NCBI RefSeq assembly: GCF_036227105.1
Contig: NZ_CP109434.1
Coordinates: 3,848,001-3,912,000 of the forward strand
Direction: 5' to 3'
Origin: Amycolatopsis sp. NBC_01488
Lineage (GTDB): Bacteria > Actinomycetota > Actinomycetes > Mycobacteriales > Pseudonocardiaceae
DNA length: 64,000 bases
The notes under the pieces are model-generated. The model ran no database searches. It saw only the letters and a program-made list of their open reading frames with translations, and was not told the DNA's origin. Made by a program: the position numbers and the translations under genes. The first letter of the stretch is position 1; every line of letters begins with the position of its first letter. Positions 41,398 through 50,172 of the stretch are shown here, piece by piece.

Positions 41398-43020
41398 GTG
41401 GCTGTGAGTGGTGCTCGGGAGTTGGTGGACGCGCTCGAAGGGCTGGGGACGGAGATCGTTTTCGGCCTTCCGGGGGTGCACAACCTGCCGTTGTGGGAGG
41501 CGCTCGCCGAGACCCGCATCAAGCTCGTCGGGGTCCGTCACGAACAGACCGCCGGGTACGCGGCCGACGGCTACGCGCGTGCGACCGGCAAGCTCGGCGT
41601 CGCCCTCGTCACCACCGGGCCGGGCGCGGCGAACACCCTCGGCGCGGTCGGCGAAGCCATGGCGTCCGCGGCTCCGGTGCTGGTCATCGCCACCGACATC
41701 CCCTCGACACTGCGGCGCCCCGGCGTCGTGCGCGGAGTGCTGCACGAGACGTCCGACCAGCAGGCGATGTTCGCGCCGGTGACCAAGGGCGGCTTCACCG
41801 TGCGGGCCGCCGACCAGATCGGCACCACCGTGCACCGCGCGGCCCGGCTCGCGGTGCAGCCGCAGAGCGGGCCGGTCTACCTCGGCGTCCCGACCGACTA
41901 CCTGCGCGAGACCGTGCCGCACCGGCGCCCGCCCGCGCCGCACCGCAAGCCCGACGGCGACGTCCCGGACCTCGCGCGGGCCGAGGCGATGCTCTCCGAC
42001 GCGGAGCACCCGCTGATCTGGGCCGGCGGCGGCGCGCTGCGGTCGGGCGCGGGTGACGCCATCGGCGCGCTCGCCGAGAAGATCGCCGCGCCGGTCATCA
42101 CGACGTTCGGCGCCCGCGGCCTGCTCCCGCTCGACCACCCGTGCCTCGCGCCCAACCCCGTGCACACGCCCGAGGTCGGCGAGCTGTGGGACGAGGCCGA
42201 CGTCGTGCTCGCCATCGGCACCGACTTCGACGGCCTGATGACGCAGAACTGGCGGATGCCGAAGCCGCGGAAGCTCGTCGCGGTCAACGTCGACGCCGAC
42301 GACGCCGCCAAGAACTACCCGCCCGACCTGACGCTGGTCGGCGACGCACGCGCGATCGTCGAACGGCTGCTGCCAAAAGAACGGCCGGGCCTGGACGACA
42401 TCACGCTGCGGCTGGCCGGCATCGGCCGGCGCGTGCGCCAGCGGATCCGCGACGAAGAGCCGCAGGCCTACGACTTCCTGTCCACTTTGGACGAAGTACT
42501 GCCGACGGACGCCGTGCTGGTGTCCGACATGTGCGTCGCCGGTTACTGGGTCGGTGGCTTCCACCGGGTGCGGGCGCCGCGCAAGCTCGCCTACCCGATG
42601 GGCTGGGGCACCCTCGGCTACGGCTTCCCCGCGTCGCTCGGCGCCGCCGCGGCGGGTGTCGGGCGCGCCATCTGCATCACCGGCGACGGCGGGTTCCTCT
42701 ACGGCTGCGGCGATCTGGCGACGCTCGCGCAGGAACAGCTGCCGGTGACGGTCGTCCTGGTCGACGACGGCGGCTACGGGATGCTGCGCTACGACCAGGA
42801 CCGCGAGGGCCTGCCGCACCGCGGCGTCGACTGGGACAGCCCGGACTTCGTCGGTTTGGCCCGCTCCTTCGGCGTGCACGCGGACCGCGTGTCCGGCTTC
42901 GGGCGCGCGTTCCGGCGGCTGCTCGGCGAGTTCGTCGAATCGGACGAGCCGAACGTCCTGGTCGTGAAGGCCAGGCTGAAGCCACCGCTGAACACTTCGC
43001 CCCGGTGGTACCGCACATGA
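41398..43020 (+). CDS. thiamine-diphosphate-binding enzyme (acetolactate synthase/2-oxoacid decarboxylase superfamily)
   Basis: A 540-residue ThDP enzyme. The activating Glu is in GVRHEQTAGYAADGYARATG, the ThDP/Mg site is ITGDGGFLYGCGDLATLA followed by VVLVDDGGYGMLRY, where the usual NN is replaced by DD. The N-terminal FGLPGVHNLPLWEAL fits the family. It could decarboxylate or ligate a 2-oxoacid. It is first in a six-gene operon; its stop overlaps the hyuA-like ATG. A second GTG at 41404 is an alternative start. Confidence 0.88.
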   Translation: MAVSGARELVDALEGLGTEIVFGLPGVHNLPLWEALAETRIKLVGVRHEQTAGYAADGYARATGKLGVALVTTGPGAANTLGAVGEAMASAAPVLVIATDIPSTLRRPGVVRGVLHETSDQQAMFAPVTKGGFTVRAADQIGTTVHRAARLAVQPQSGPVYLGVPTDYLRETVPHRRPPAPHRKPDGDVPDLARAEAMLSDAEHPLIWAGGGALRSGAGDAIGALAEKIAAPVITTFGARGLLPLDHPCLAPNPVHTPEVGELWDEADVVLAIGTDFDGLMTQNWRMPKPRKLVAVNVDADDAAKNYPPDLTLVGDARAIVERLLPKERPGLDDITLRLAGIGRRVRQRIRDEEPQAYDFLSTLDEVLPTDAVLVSDMCVAGYWVGGFHRVRAPRKLAYPMGWGTLGYGFPASLGAAAAGVGRAICITGDGGFLYGCGDLATLAQEQLPVTVVLVDDGGYGMLRYDQDREGLPHRGVDWDSPDFVGLARSFGVHADRVSGFGRAFRRLLGEFVESDEPNVLVVKARLKPPLNTSPRWYRT

Positions 43021-45038
43021 GGATCGGCGTCGACATCGGTGGCACGTTCACCGACCTCTGCGCGGTGGACGAGACCGGGATCGTCGCGGTCGGCAAGGTC
43101 CTGACCACCCACGACGAGCCCGCGCGGGCGGTCGAGGAGGGCCTGGCCGCGCTGCTCACGGACCCGGGGGTCGTCGAGCAGGTCGTGCACGGGACGACGC
43201 TGGTGACGAACGCGCTGATCGAGCGCAAGGGGTCGCGGACGGCGCTGCTCGCGACGGCGGGCTTCCGCGACGTCCTGGAGATGCGCCGCGAGCACCGGTA
43301 CGAGCTGTACGACCTGCACCTCGAGCTGCCCGCGCCGCTGGTCCCACGGCACCTGCGCTTCGACGTCCCCGAGCGGATCCTCGCCGACGGCTCCGTCCAC
43401 ATCGGACTCGACGAGGAGTACGTCGCCCGGCTCGGTCGTGAGCTGGCGGGACGCGGCGTCGAAGCCGTCGCGGTCTGCTTCCTGCACGCGTTCACCAACC
43501 CGGCGCACGAGTGGCGCGTCGCCGAGATCCTGGCCGAGGTGGCACCCGGGCTGCGCGTCGCGCTGTCCTCCGACGTCGTCCCCGAGATCCGCGAATTCGA
43601 ACGCGCGTCGACCACGGTCGCGAACGTCTACGTCCAGGACCTGACCGAACGCTACCTGCGCGACCTCGAACACCGGCTGCGACGGCTCGGCATCACCGGC
43701 GCGCCGCACATCATGCTGTCCAACGGCGGTCTGGCCACTGTGGACACCGCGGCCCGGCACCCGATCCGCATCCTCGAGTCCGGGCCGGCCGGTGGCGCGC
43801 TGGCCGCCGCGTCGATCGGGCCGCCGGACCTGCTGGCCTTCGACATGGGCGGTACCACGGCGAAGCTGTGCCTGATCGCCGGCGGCGCGCCGCTCGTCAC
43901 GCACCAGTTCGAAGTGGACCGCAAGTACCGCCTGCTGCCCGGCTCCGGGCTGCCGGTGCAGGTGCCCGTGACGGACATGATCGAGATCGGCGTCGGCGGC
44001 GGGTCGATCGCCCGGATCGACGCGCTCGGCCTGCTGACCGTCGGGCCCGACTCGGCCGGATCCGAGCCCGGGCCGGTCTGCTACGGCCGCGGCGGCACCG
44101 AGCCGACGGTGACCGACGCCGACCTCGTGCTCGGCTACCTGGACCCGGCCTACTTCCTCGGCGGGGGAATGAAACTCGATGCCGAGGCCGCGAGGGCCGT
44201 CCTGCGCGAAAAGATCGCCGAGCCGCTCGGCATGAGCGTCGAAGAGGCCGCGTGGGGCATCCACACGAGCGTCAACGAGGACATGGCCAACGCCGCCCGC
44301 GTGCACGCCGTCGAGCGTGGGCAGGATCCCGCGAAGCTGCCGATGTACACGTTCGGCGGCGCGGGCCCGGTGCACGGCGTCGGCGTCGCGCGGGCGCTCG
44401 GAGCGCCGTCGGTCGTCGCGCCGCCCGCCGCGGGAGTGCTGAGCGCGGCGGGGTTCCTCACCGCGCCGTTGGCGTTCGACTTCGTCCGGTCGGCCCGCGC
44501 GGCCGTGCACGACCTCGCCTGGGAGCAGGTCGACGCGTTGTTCGCCGAGATGGAAGCCGAGGGCGCGGCGCTGCTCGCGAAGTCCGGAGTGGACAAAGTG
44601 ACGCACCGGCGCATCGCCGAGATGCGCTACGCCGGGCAGGGCTACGAGATCCGCGTCCCGGTCCGCGGCGGCCGCTGGCCGGACACCCTGATCGACGAGT
44701 TCACCCGCACCTACCGGACGCTCTACCGGCGGAGCGGTCCCGAGGTCGGCGTCGAGGTCTTGAATTGGCGCGTCGTCTCCAGCGGGCCGGCGCCGGACGT
44801 CACGTTGCGGCTGAAACCGCAGGTCACCGGCGGTGCCGCGCGCAAGGGAATGCGCAGGGCCTACTTCCCGTCGGCCGGTGGATTCGTCGACACGGCGGTC
44901 TTCGACCGGTACCTCCTCACCCCGGGTGAGCGCGTCGACGGGCCGTCCATCGTGGAGGAACGCGAGTCCACAGTGGTCGTCCCGCCGGGTGCGCACTGCG
45001 TCGTCCGCGACGACGCCGCGCTGGAGGTGACGGTGTGA
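43017..45038 (+). CDS. hydantoinase/oxoprolinase subunit A family protein (HyuA-like)
   Basis: A 673-residue ATP-dependent enzyme subunit. RIGVDIGGTFTDLCAVDE at the N-terminus is the actin-like ATPase phosphate-1 motif, HGTTLVTNALIERKG follows, and DLLAFDMGGTTAKLCLI is the second. The family includes N-methylhydantoinase, 5-oxoprolinase, acetone carboxylase and acetophenone carboxylase subunits. The next gene is the matching B subunit, with a 4-base overlap. The exact substrate cannot be read from the sequence. Confidence 0.93.
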   Translation: MRIGVDIGGTFTDLCAVDETGIVAVGKVLTTHDEPARAVEEGLAALLTDPGVVEQVVHGTTLVTNALIERKGSRTALLATAGFRDVLEMRREHRYELYDLHLELPAPLVPRHLRFDVPERILADGSVHIGLDEEYVARLGRELAGRGVEAVAVCFLHAFTNPAHEWRVAEILAEVAPGLRVALSSDVVPEIREFERASTTVANVYVQDLTERYLRDLEHRLRRLGITGAPHIMLSNGGLATVDTAARHPIRILESGPAGGALAAASIGPPDLLAFDMGGTTAKLCLIAGGAPLVTHQFEVDRKYRLLPGSGLPVQVPVTDMIEIGVGGGSIARIDALGLLTVGPDSAGSEPGPVCYGRGGTEPTVTDADLVLGYLDPAYFLGGGMKLDAEAARAVLREKIAEPLGMSVEEAAWGIHTSVNEDMANAARVHAVERGQDPAKLPMYTFGGAGPVHGVGVARALGAPSVVAPPAAGVLSAAGFLTAPLAFDFVRSARAAVHDLAWEQVDALFAEMEAEGAALLAKSGVDKVTHRRIAEMRYAGQGYEIRVPVRGGRWPDTLIDEFTRTYRTLYRRSGPEVGVEVLNWRVVSSGPAPDVTLRLKPQVTGGAARKGMRRAYFPSAGGFVDTAVFDRYLLTPGERVDGPSIVEERESTVVVPPGAHCVVRDDAALEVTV

Positions 45039-46735
45039 GCGTCGACCCGATCCTCGTCGGCCTGTTCGGCAACCGGCTGCACTCGATCCTCGCCGAGCAG
45101 CAGAACGCGCTGGTCAACACGGCCTTCTCCGCGGTCGTCCGCGAATCGCTCGACCTGGCCTGCGCGGTGTTCGACTCGCGTGGGGAGATGATCGGCCAGT
45201 CCGTCGGCGGCACACCCGGCCACATCAACGCGATGGCCACCGGCATGCACCACTTCGCCGCCGCGTACCCGCCGGAGCGGCTCGAACCCGGGGACGTCCT
45301 GCTCACCAACGACCCGTGGCAGACCGCCGGGCAGATCAACGACATCACCGTCGCGACGCCGGTGTTCCTGCGCGGCAAGCTCGTCGCGTGGTTCGCGTCC
45401 TGCTGCCACGCGCCGGACATCGGCGGCCGGCTCGTCTCCGCCGAGGCGCACGAGGTCTTCGAAGAAGGCCTGCGGCTGCCCATCCTGAAGTTCCTGCGCG
45501 CGGGGGAAGTCAACGCCGAGCTGGAACGGCTGGTCCGGGCCAACGTGCGGACGCCGGAGGAGACCATCGGCGACCTGTACGCGCAGGTCACCGGCAACGA
45601 GGTCGGCGCGGCGAGCCTGCTGCGCCTCCTGGACGAGTTCGGGCTCGACTCCCTCGACGACGTCGCCGCCGAGATCATGAACCGTTCCGAGAAGGCCCTG
45701 CGCGACGCGCTGCGGGAACTGCCCGACGGCGTCTACACCAACGAAATCGTCACCGACGGCTTCGACGACGAAGAGATCGTGCTGCGCGTCACGGCCACTG
45801 TGGACGGTGACGAAATCCACCTCGACTTCGCGGGTTCGTCGCCGCAGAGCCGTCGCGGCATCAACGTCGTGCTCAACTACACGCGGGCGTACGCGTCGTT
45901 CGCGGTCAAGGCGGCGATCTCGCCGGAGGTGCCGCACAACGCGGGGTCGTTCCGGCCGGTGCACGTCACCGCGCCCGAAGGCTCGGTGCTGAACTGCCTG
46001 CCACCCGCGCCGGTCGCGTCCCGGCACCTGATCGGCCACTTCCTGCCGTCGCTGCTGATCGGCGCGTTGCCGGGCGTCGCGATCGCGCCGAGCGCGGACG
46101 CGCTGTGGATGACCATCTGGCGCGGCCCCGGGTTCATGCTCAACGTCTTCCAGACCGGCGGCATGGGCGCGCGGTCGGACCAGGACGGGCTGAACACCAC
46201 GGGATTCCCGAGTGGACTGCGATCCACGCCGACCGAGGTCATCGAGACGATGGCACCGCTGGTCCAGCGTTCCCGCGAGTTGCGAGTGGACTCCGGCGGC
46301 GCCGGACGGTGGCGCGGCGGTCTCGGACAGGTGACCACGATGGCGGCTCGCGACGTGAGTTCGTGGAGCGTCAACGGGAACGTCGACCGCGTGCGCGCCG
46401 CAGCGTCCGGTGTGGACGGTGGCGGGCCCGGTGCGGCCGGTCGTTTCGGGCTGCGCGACGGAGACGACCTGCCCGCGAAGAGCCGGGTGCCGCTGGCGCG
46501 TGAGTCCGTTGTGGACGTCACCCTTCCCGGTGGCGGGGGCTACGGGCCGCCGTTCGCACGGCCGGTGGCGGCGGTGCTCACCGACGTCGTCGAGGGGTAC
46601 GTCTCGGTGGAAGCGGCGCGCGCGATCTACGGCGTCGAGGTGCGGTACCTCGGTGACCCGGCCGCGCTCGTCCGGCTTCCGGAGGACTACGCGGTGGACG
46701 AAGAGCAGACAGCACGACTGAGAGCGGGTAAGTGA
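45035..46735 (+). CDS. hydantoinase B/oxoprolinase family protein (HyuB-like)
   Basis: A 566-residue partner of the A subunit. Conserved landmarks are GQSVGGTPGHINAMATGMHH, PGDVLLTNDPWQTAGQINDI, RRGINVVLNYTRAYASFAVK and the C-terminal GGAGRWRGGLGQV and LPGGGGYGPP. Together the two subunits would carry out an ATP-driven ring opening or carboxylation. The GTG start overlaps the A-subunit stop; the SDR follows after 1 bp. Confidence 0.93.
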   Translation: MSVDPILVGLFGNRLHSILAEQQNALVNTAFSAVVRESLDLACAVFDSRGEMIGQSVGGTPGHINAMATGMHHFAAAYPPERLEPGDVLLTNDPWQTAGQINDITVATPVFLRGKLVAWFASCCHAPDIGGRLVSAEAHEVFEEGLRLPILKFLRAGEVNAELERLVRANVRTPEETIGDLYAQVTGNEVGAASLLRLLDEFGLDSLDDVAAEIMNRSEKALRDALRELPDGVYTNEIVTDGFDDEEIVLRVTATVDGDEIHLDFAGSSPQSRRGINVVLNYTRAYASFAVKAAISPEVPHNAGSFRPVHVTAPEGSVLNCLPPAPVASRHLIGHFLPSLLIGALPGVAIAPSADALWMTIWRGPGFMLNVFQTGGMGARSDQDGLNTTGFPSGLRSTPTEVIETMAPLVQRSRELRVDSGGAGRWRGGLGQVTTMAARDVSSWSVNGNVDRVRAAASGVDGGGPGAAGRFGLRDGDDLPAKSRVPLARESVVDVTLPGGGGYGPPFARPVAAVLTDVVEGYVSVEAARAIYGVEVRYLGDPAALVRLPEDYAVDEEQTARLRAGK

Positions 46736-46736
46736 C

Positions 46737-47522
46737 ATGAGTCGGTTGGCCGGCAAGGTGGCGGTCGTCTTCGGCGGCGCGCGGGGCATCGGCCTCGCGA
46801 CGGTGAAGGAGTTCCTCGCCGAGGGCGCGACGGTGTTCGCTTCCGACATCCGCGAGCCCGCGGAGTCCGTCGACGGCTACCGGCACTCCATAGTGGACGC
46901 CACCGACGAAGACGCCGTGGCGGCGTTCGTCGACGGCGTGCTCGCCGAGGCCGGCCACATCGACGTCCTGGTCAACAACGTCGGCATCCACCTCGGCAAG
47001 CCTCTCGCGGACACGACGCTGGCCGAGTTCGACAACATCTTCGCGCTCAACGTGCGCGCCGCCTTCCTCGGCACGCGCGCCGTGCTGCCGCACATGATCG
47101 AGCGCAAGGCCGGCAGCATCGTGACGACGTCGTCGAACGGCGGCGTGATGGGCCGTCCCGGCGATCCGGTCTACAACGCCACCAAGCACGCGCTGGTCGG
47201 GCTGACGAAGTCGATCGCCGTCGCGCACGCGCACCAGGGCATCCGCGCCAACACGGTGAACCCCGGCGCGATCGACACGGACATGCTGCGCAGCACGCTG
47301 AACTCGCCCGAGGAGTTCGAGACCAAGCAGCACCAGCTGGTCGCGAGCACCCCCGCGGCGCGCGTCGGCGAGGCGTGGGAGGTCGCGAAGGCCATCGTGT
47401 TCCTGGCCAGCGACGAGTCGCGGTTCGTCAACGGCGTCGTGCTGCCGATCGACGGCGCGAAGGCCGCGGGTGCGATGCCGGGCAACCGCTACAGCCTCGA
47501 CTTCGAGCTCGGCGTCAGGTAG
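46737..47522 (+). CDS. short-chain dehydrogenase/reductase (SDR)
   Basis: A 261-residue classical SDR. The nucleotide motif is AVVFGGARGIGLATVKEF, the NNxG-type motif is VLVNNVGIH, the catalytic Ser lies in IVTTSSNGG and the YxxxK motif in VYNATKHALVG. An Asp after the second strand (FASDI) suggests NAD preference. It likely oxidises a hydroxyl intermediate of the same pathway. Operon gene four. Confidence 0.92.
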   Translation: MSRLAGKVAVVFGGARGIGLATVKEFLAEGATVFASDIREPAESVDGYRHSIVDATDEDAVAAFVDGVLAEAGHIDVLVNNVGIHLGKPLADTTLAEFDNIFALNVRAAFLGTRAVLPHMIERKAGSIVTTSSNGGVMGRPGDPVYNATKHALVGLTKSIAVAHAHQGIRANTVNPGAIDTDMLRSTLNSPEEFETKQHQLVASTPAARVGEAWEVAKAIVFLASDESRFVNGVVLPIDGAKAAGAMPGNRYSLDFELGVR

Positions 47523-47526
47523 CGCC

Positions 47527-48219
47527 ATGTCCGTCGATGCCTCGGGGCTGGAGAGCGAGCGGCACCTGCTCGAGCGCAGCGGCACCGCCGAGCGGGTCGC
47601 CGCGATCCTGCGCCAGTACATCACCGACGGCGTCTTCGCCCCCGGTGAGCGGCTTTCCGAGCCGGTGATCAGCTCGGCGCTCGGCGTCTCGCGCAACACA
47701 CTGCGCGAGTCGTTCCAGCTGCTGGCGCACGAGCGGCTGGCGGTGCACGAGCTGAACCGCGGCGTGTTCGTCCGCGAACTGACCACAGAGGACATCGAAG
47801 ACCTCTACGTCGTCCGCCGTGCCACCGAATGCGGCGCCCTGCGGCGCGCGGCCGAGTTGTCCACTGTGGACCTGATGCCGGTCGAGCAGGCCCTGCGCGA
47901 CGGCCGCACGGCGACGGCCGCCGAGGACTGGCCGGCGGTCGGCACCGCCAACATCCACTTCCACCAGGCCCTCGTGGACCTCGCGGGCAGCGAGCGCATC
48001 TCCGCGACGATGCGCCAGGTGCTCGCCGAGACGCGGTTGTTCTTCGTCCTCAACGAGAACACGCGCGAGTTCTACGAGCCGTTCCTGGACTGCCACGAGC
48101 AGATCCTGCGTGACCTGCGTGGCGGCCGGTTCGACGTCGCGGAAGCCGCGCTGGACCGCTACCTCCGCGACGCCGAGGCGTTGCTGCTGGCGCTCAGCGG
48201 CCGTGCGGAAGGCCGGTGA
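47527..48219 (+). CDS. GntR family regulator, FCD subfamily, inside the HyuAB operon
   Basis: A 230-residue regulator: winged helix ILRQYITDGVFAPGERLSEP with SSALGVSRNTLRESFQLLAH, then an FCD helical domain with YVVRRATECGALRRAAELS and FHQALVDLAGSERISATMRQ. It sits as fifth gene of the operon, so autoregulation through the palindrome at 41362 is likely. Its stop overlaps the CoA transferase start. It is a different lineage from the GntR at 27567. Confidence 0.9.
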   Translation: MSVDASGLESERHLLERSGTAERVAAILRQYITDGVFAPGERLSEPVISSALGVSRNTLRESFQLLAHERLAVHELNRGVFVRELTTEDIEDLYVVRRATECGALRRAAELSTVDLMPVEQALRDGRTATAAEDWPAVGTANIHFHQALVDLAGSERISATMRQVLAETRLFFVLNENTREFYEPFLDCHEQILRDLRGGRFDVAEAALDRYLRDAEALLLALSGRAEGR

Positions 48220-49418
48220 CTCCGATGCCCGCTGACCACGCCGGATTCCGCCCGCTGGACGGGATCAAGGTCGTCGACCTGTCCCGCATCCTCGCCGGGC
48301 CGTACTGCACGCAGTACCTCGGCGAGATGGGCGCGGACGTGGTGAAGGTCGAGCCGCCCGGGCACGGCGACGACACCCGCGGCTGGGGACCGCCGTTCGT
48401 CGGCGAGACCGACGAAGCCGTGTACTACCTGGCGGCGAATCGGAACAAGCGCGGCATCGTGCTCGACCTCAAGAGCGACCGCGGCCGCGAAGCCCTTCGC
48501 CGTCTGGTGGCCGATGCGGACGTGCTCGTCGAGAACTTCCGTCCGGGGACGCTGGAGAAGTGGGGGCTCGGGTACGCGGCTTTGGCGGAGCTGAACCCAC
48601 GCCTGATCCACGTGTCGATCACCGGGTTCGGGCAGACGGGCCCCTACCGCGATCGCGCGGGCTACGACCTGGTGGCGCAGGCGCTCGGCGGCGTGATGTC
48701 GCTGACCGGCGAGCCCGACGGCGCGCCGGCGAAGGTCGGGCTGCCGGTGGCGGACCTGAACGCGGGGACGTGGGCGATCATCGCGGTGCTGATGGCGCTG
48801 CAGGCCCGCCACACGACCGGTCGCGGCCAGTACCTCGACGTGTCCCTTTTGGACAGTCAGCTGGCCTGGCACGTGTACGCCGCGGGCGCGCACTTCTACG
48901 ACGCGCCCCGGCCGCGCCGGATGGGGTCGGCGCACCCGAGCATCGTCCCGTACCAGGCCTACCACGTCGCGGACGGCTGGCTGATCATCGCGGTCGGCAG
49001 CGAAAAGCTGTGGCACGCGTTCTGCGGCGTGCTCGGCCTGGACATCGCCGCGGACCCGCGGTTTTCGTCGAACGCTCTTCGCGCCGCCCACCGCGACGAG
49101 CTGAACGCGGTGCTCGAGCCGGTGCTGCTGACGCGCACGGCGGCGGACTGGCTGAAGTCCTTCGACGAGGCGGGCATCCCGGCGGCCCCGATCAACGAGA
49201 TCGATGACGTCTACGCGGACCCGTGGACCGCCGCCCGCGACCAGGTGGTCCGGCTGCCGCACCCGACGGTGGGAACGTACCTGGGGACGGGGTTCCCGGT
49301 GAAGGCGTCGGACACGCCGGCGCGTCCGACGTCGGCGCCGCCCACCCTGGGGCAGCACACGGCGGAGGTGCTGGCGGAGCTGGGCTACTCGGCGGAGGAG
49401 ATCGCGGAGTTCCTCTGA
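48216..49418 (+). CDS. CaiB/BaiF family (class III) CoA transferase
   Basis: A 400-residue CoA transferase. The N-terminus LDGIKVVDLSRILAGPYCTQ and MGADVVKVEPPGHGDDTR are typical, ADVLVENFRPGTLEKWGLGY follows, and the catalytic Asp is in KVGLPVADLNAGTWA. It would activate an organic acid as a CoA thioester at the end of the pathway. Start is the GTG overlapping the GntR stop; an ATG 9 bases later is possible. Confidence 0.92.
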   Translation: MTPMPADHAGFRPLDGIKVVDLSRILAGPYCTQYLGEMGADVVKVEPPGHGDDTRGWGPPFVGETDEAVYYLAANRNKRGIVLDLKSDRGREALRRLVADADVLVENFRPGTLEKWGLGYAALAELNPRLIHVSITGFGQTGPYRDRAGYDLVAQALGGVMSLTGEPDGAPAKVGLPVADLNAGTWAIIAVLMALQARHTTGRGQYLDVSLLDSQLAWHVYAAGAHFYDAPRPRRMGSAHPSIVPYQAYHVADGWLIIAVGSEKLWHAFCGVLGLDIAADPRFSSNALRAAHRDELNAVLEPVLLTRTAADWLKSFDEAGIPAAPINEIDDVYADPWTAARDQVVRLPHPTVGTYLGTGFPVKASDTPARPTSAPPTLGQHTAEVLAELGYSAEEIAEFL

Positions 49419-49421
49419 GGC

Positions 49422-50030
49422 TCAGCCCGCCGCGGGTTTCCAGTGCAGGTAGTCGGTGACCGTCCGCCGTTTCGCGGCGAGCCGGATCAGGCGGAGGCTC
49501 AACAGCGTCAGGACGACGCCCGCTGCCCAGGCCGCCAGCCCTGGCGCGACCGCTGGGTCGGACCACGCGCGGCCGGAGAGCAGGAACCACCACGCGACGG
49601 TGCCGAGAGCGAGCGTCGCGAGCGCCGGGAAGGCGAGCACCGTCGGGCTGGTCTGTGCCTGGCGGAGCATCCGGCGCACGCCCGGCGGTTCGGGGGTGGT
49701 CTTGCGGAGCCACTTCTCGTAGCCGATCCCGCCCGGGACGTGGGGGTCGAACTCGGAGCGGATGTACAGCGAGACCCGCTCGACGAGGTGCTGGCAGAGG
49801 ACCCAGCGGGCGGCGAGGATGTTGCTGCTGAACGGGACGATCAGCAGCAGGGGCATCCGCCCGGCCGAGGTGAACGCGAAGCCGAACACGGCGCCGCTCG
49901 TGGTGATCAGGAAGGCGGTCACCTTCCACTGCTGGTCCATCAGGTGGATGATCTCGGCGCGCAGCGCGGTGTACTCCGCGAGCGGGCCGAGGTGGTGGTC
50001 GTCGTTTCGCCGGCCGCGGGTGATGCGCAC
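49422..50030 (-). CDS. membrane protein of unknown function
   Basis: A 202-residue protein with an acidic/His-rich cytosolic start (LGPLAEYTALRAEIIHLMDQ), two hydrophobic segments around residues 37-70 and two more near the C-terminus. Codon use is normal for the region and it converges with the CoA transferase 3 bp away. No family is recognised with confidence. Confidence 0.7.
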   Translation of the reverse strand: MRITRGRRNDDHHLGPLAEYTALRAEIIHLMDQQWKVTAFLITTSGAVFGFAFTSAGRMPLLLIVPFSSNILAARWVLCQHLVERVSLYIRSEFDPHVPGGIGYEKWLRKTTPEPPGVRRMLRQAQTSPTVLAFPALATLALGTVAWWFLLSGRAWSDPAVAPGLAAWAAGVVLTLLSLRLIRLAAKRRTVTDYLHWKPAAG

Positions 50031-50172
50031 CCCCAGGAGGTCGGCCGGGCGCCGCCGGTGTTACAGGTTGCGGCGCCGTTCCGGCCAGTCCGGCGCCGTC
50101 AAGTGTGCACGATGGAGTGTTCGCGCTCGCGGCTTCGCCCTGGTAGGGATGGGGGAGGACTGAGGAGGACCG

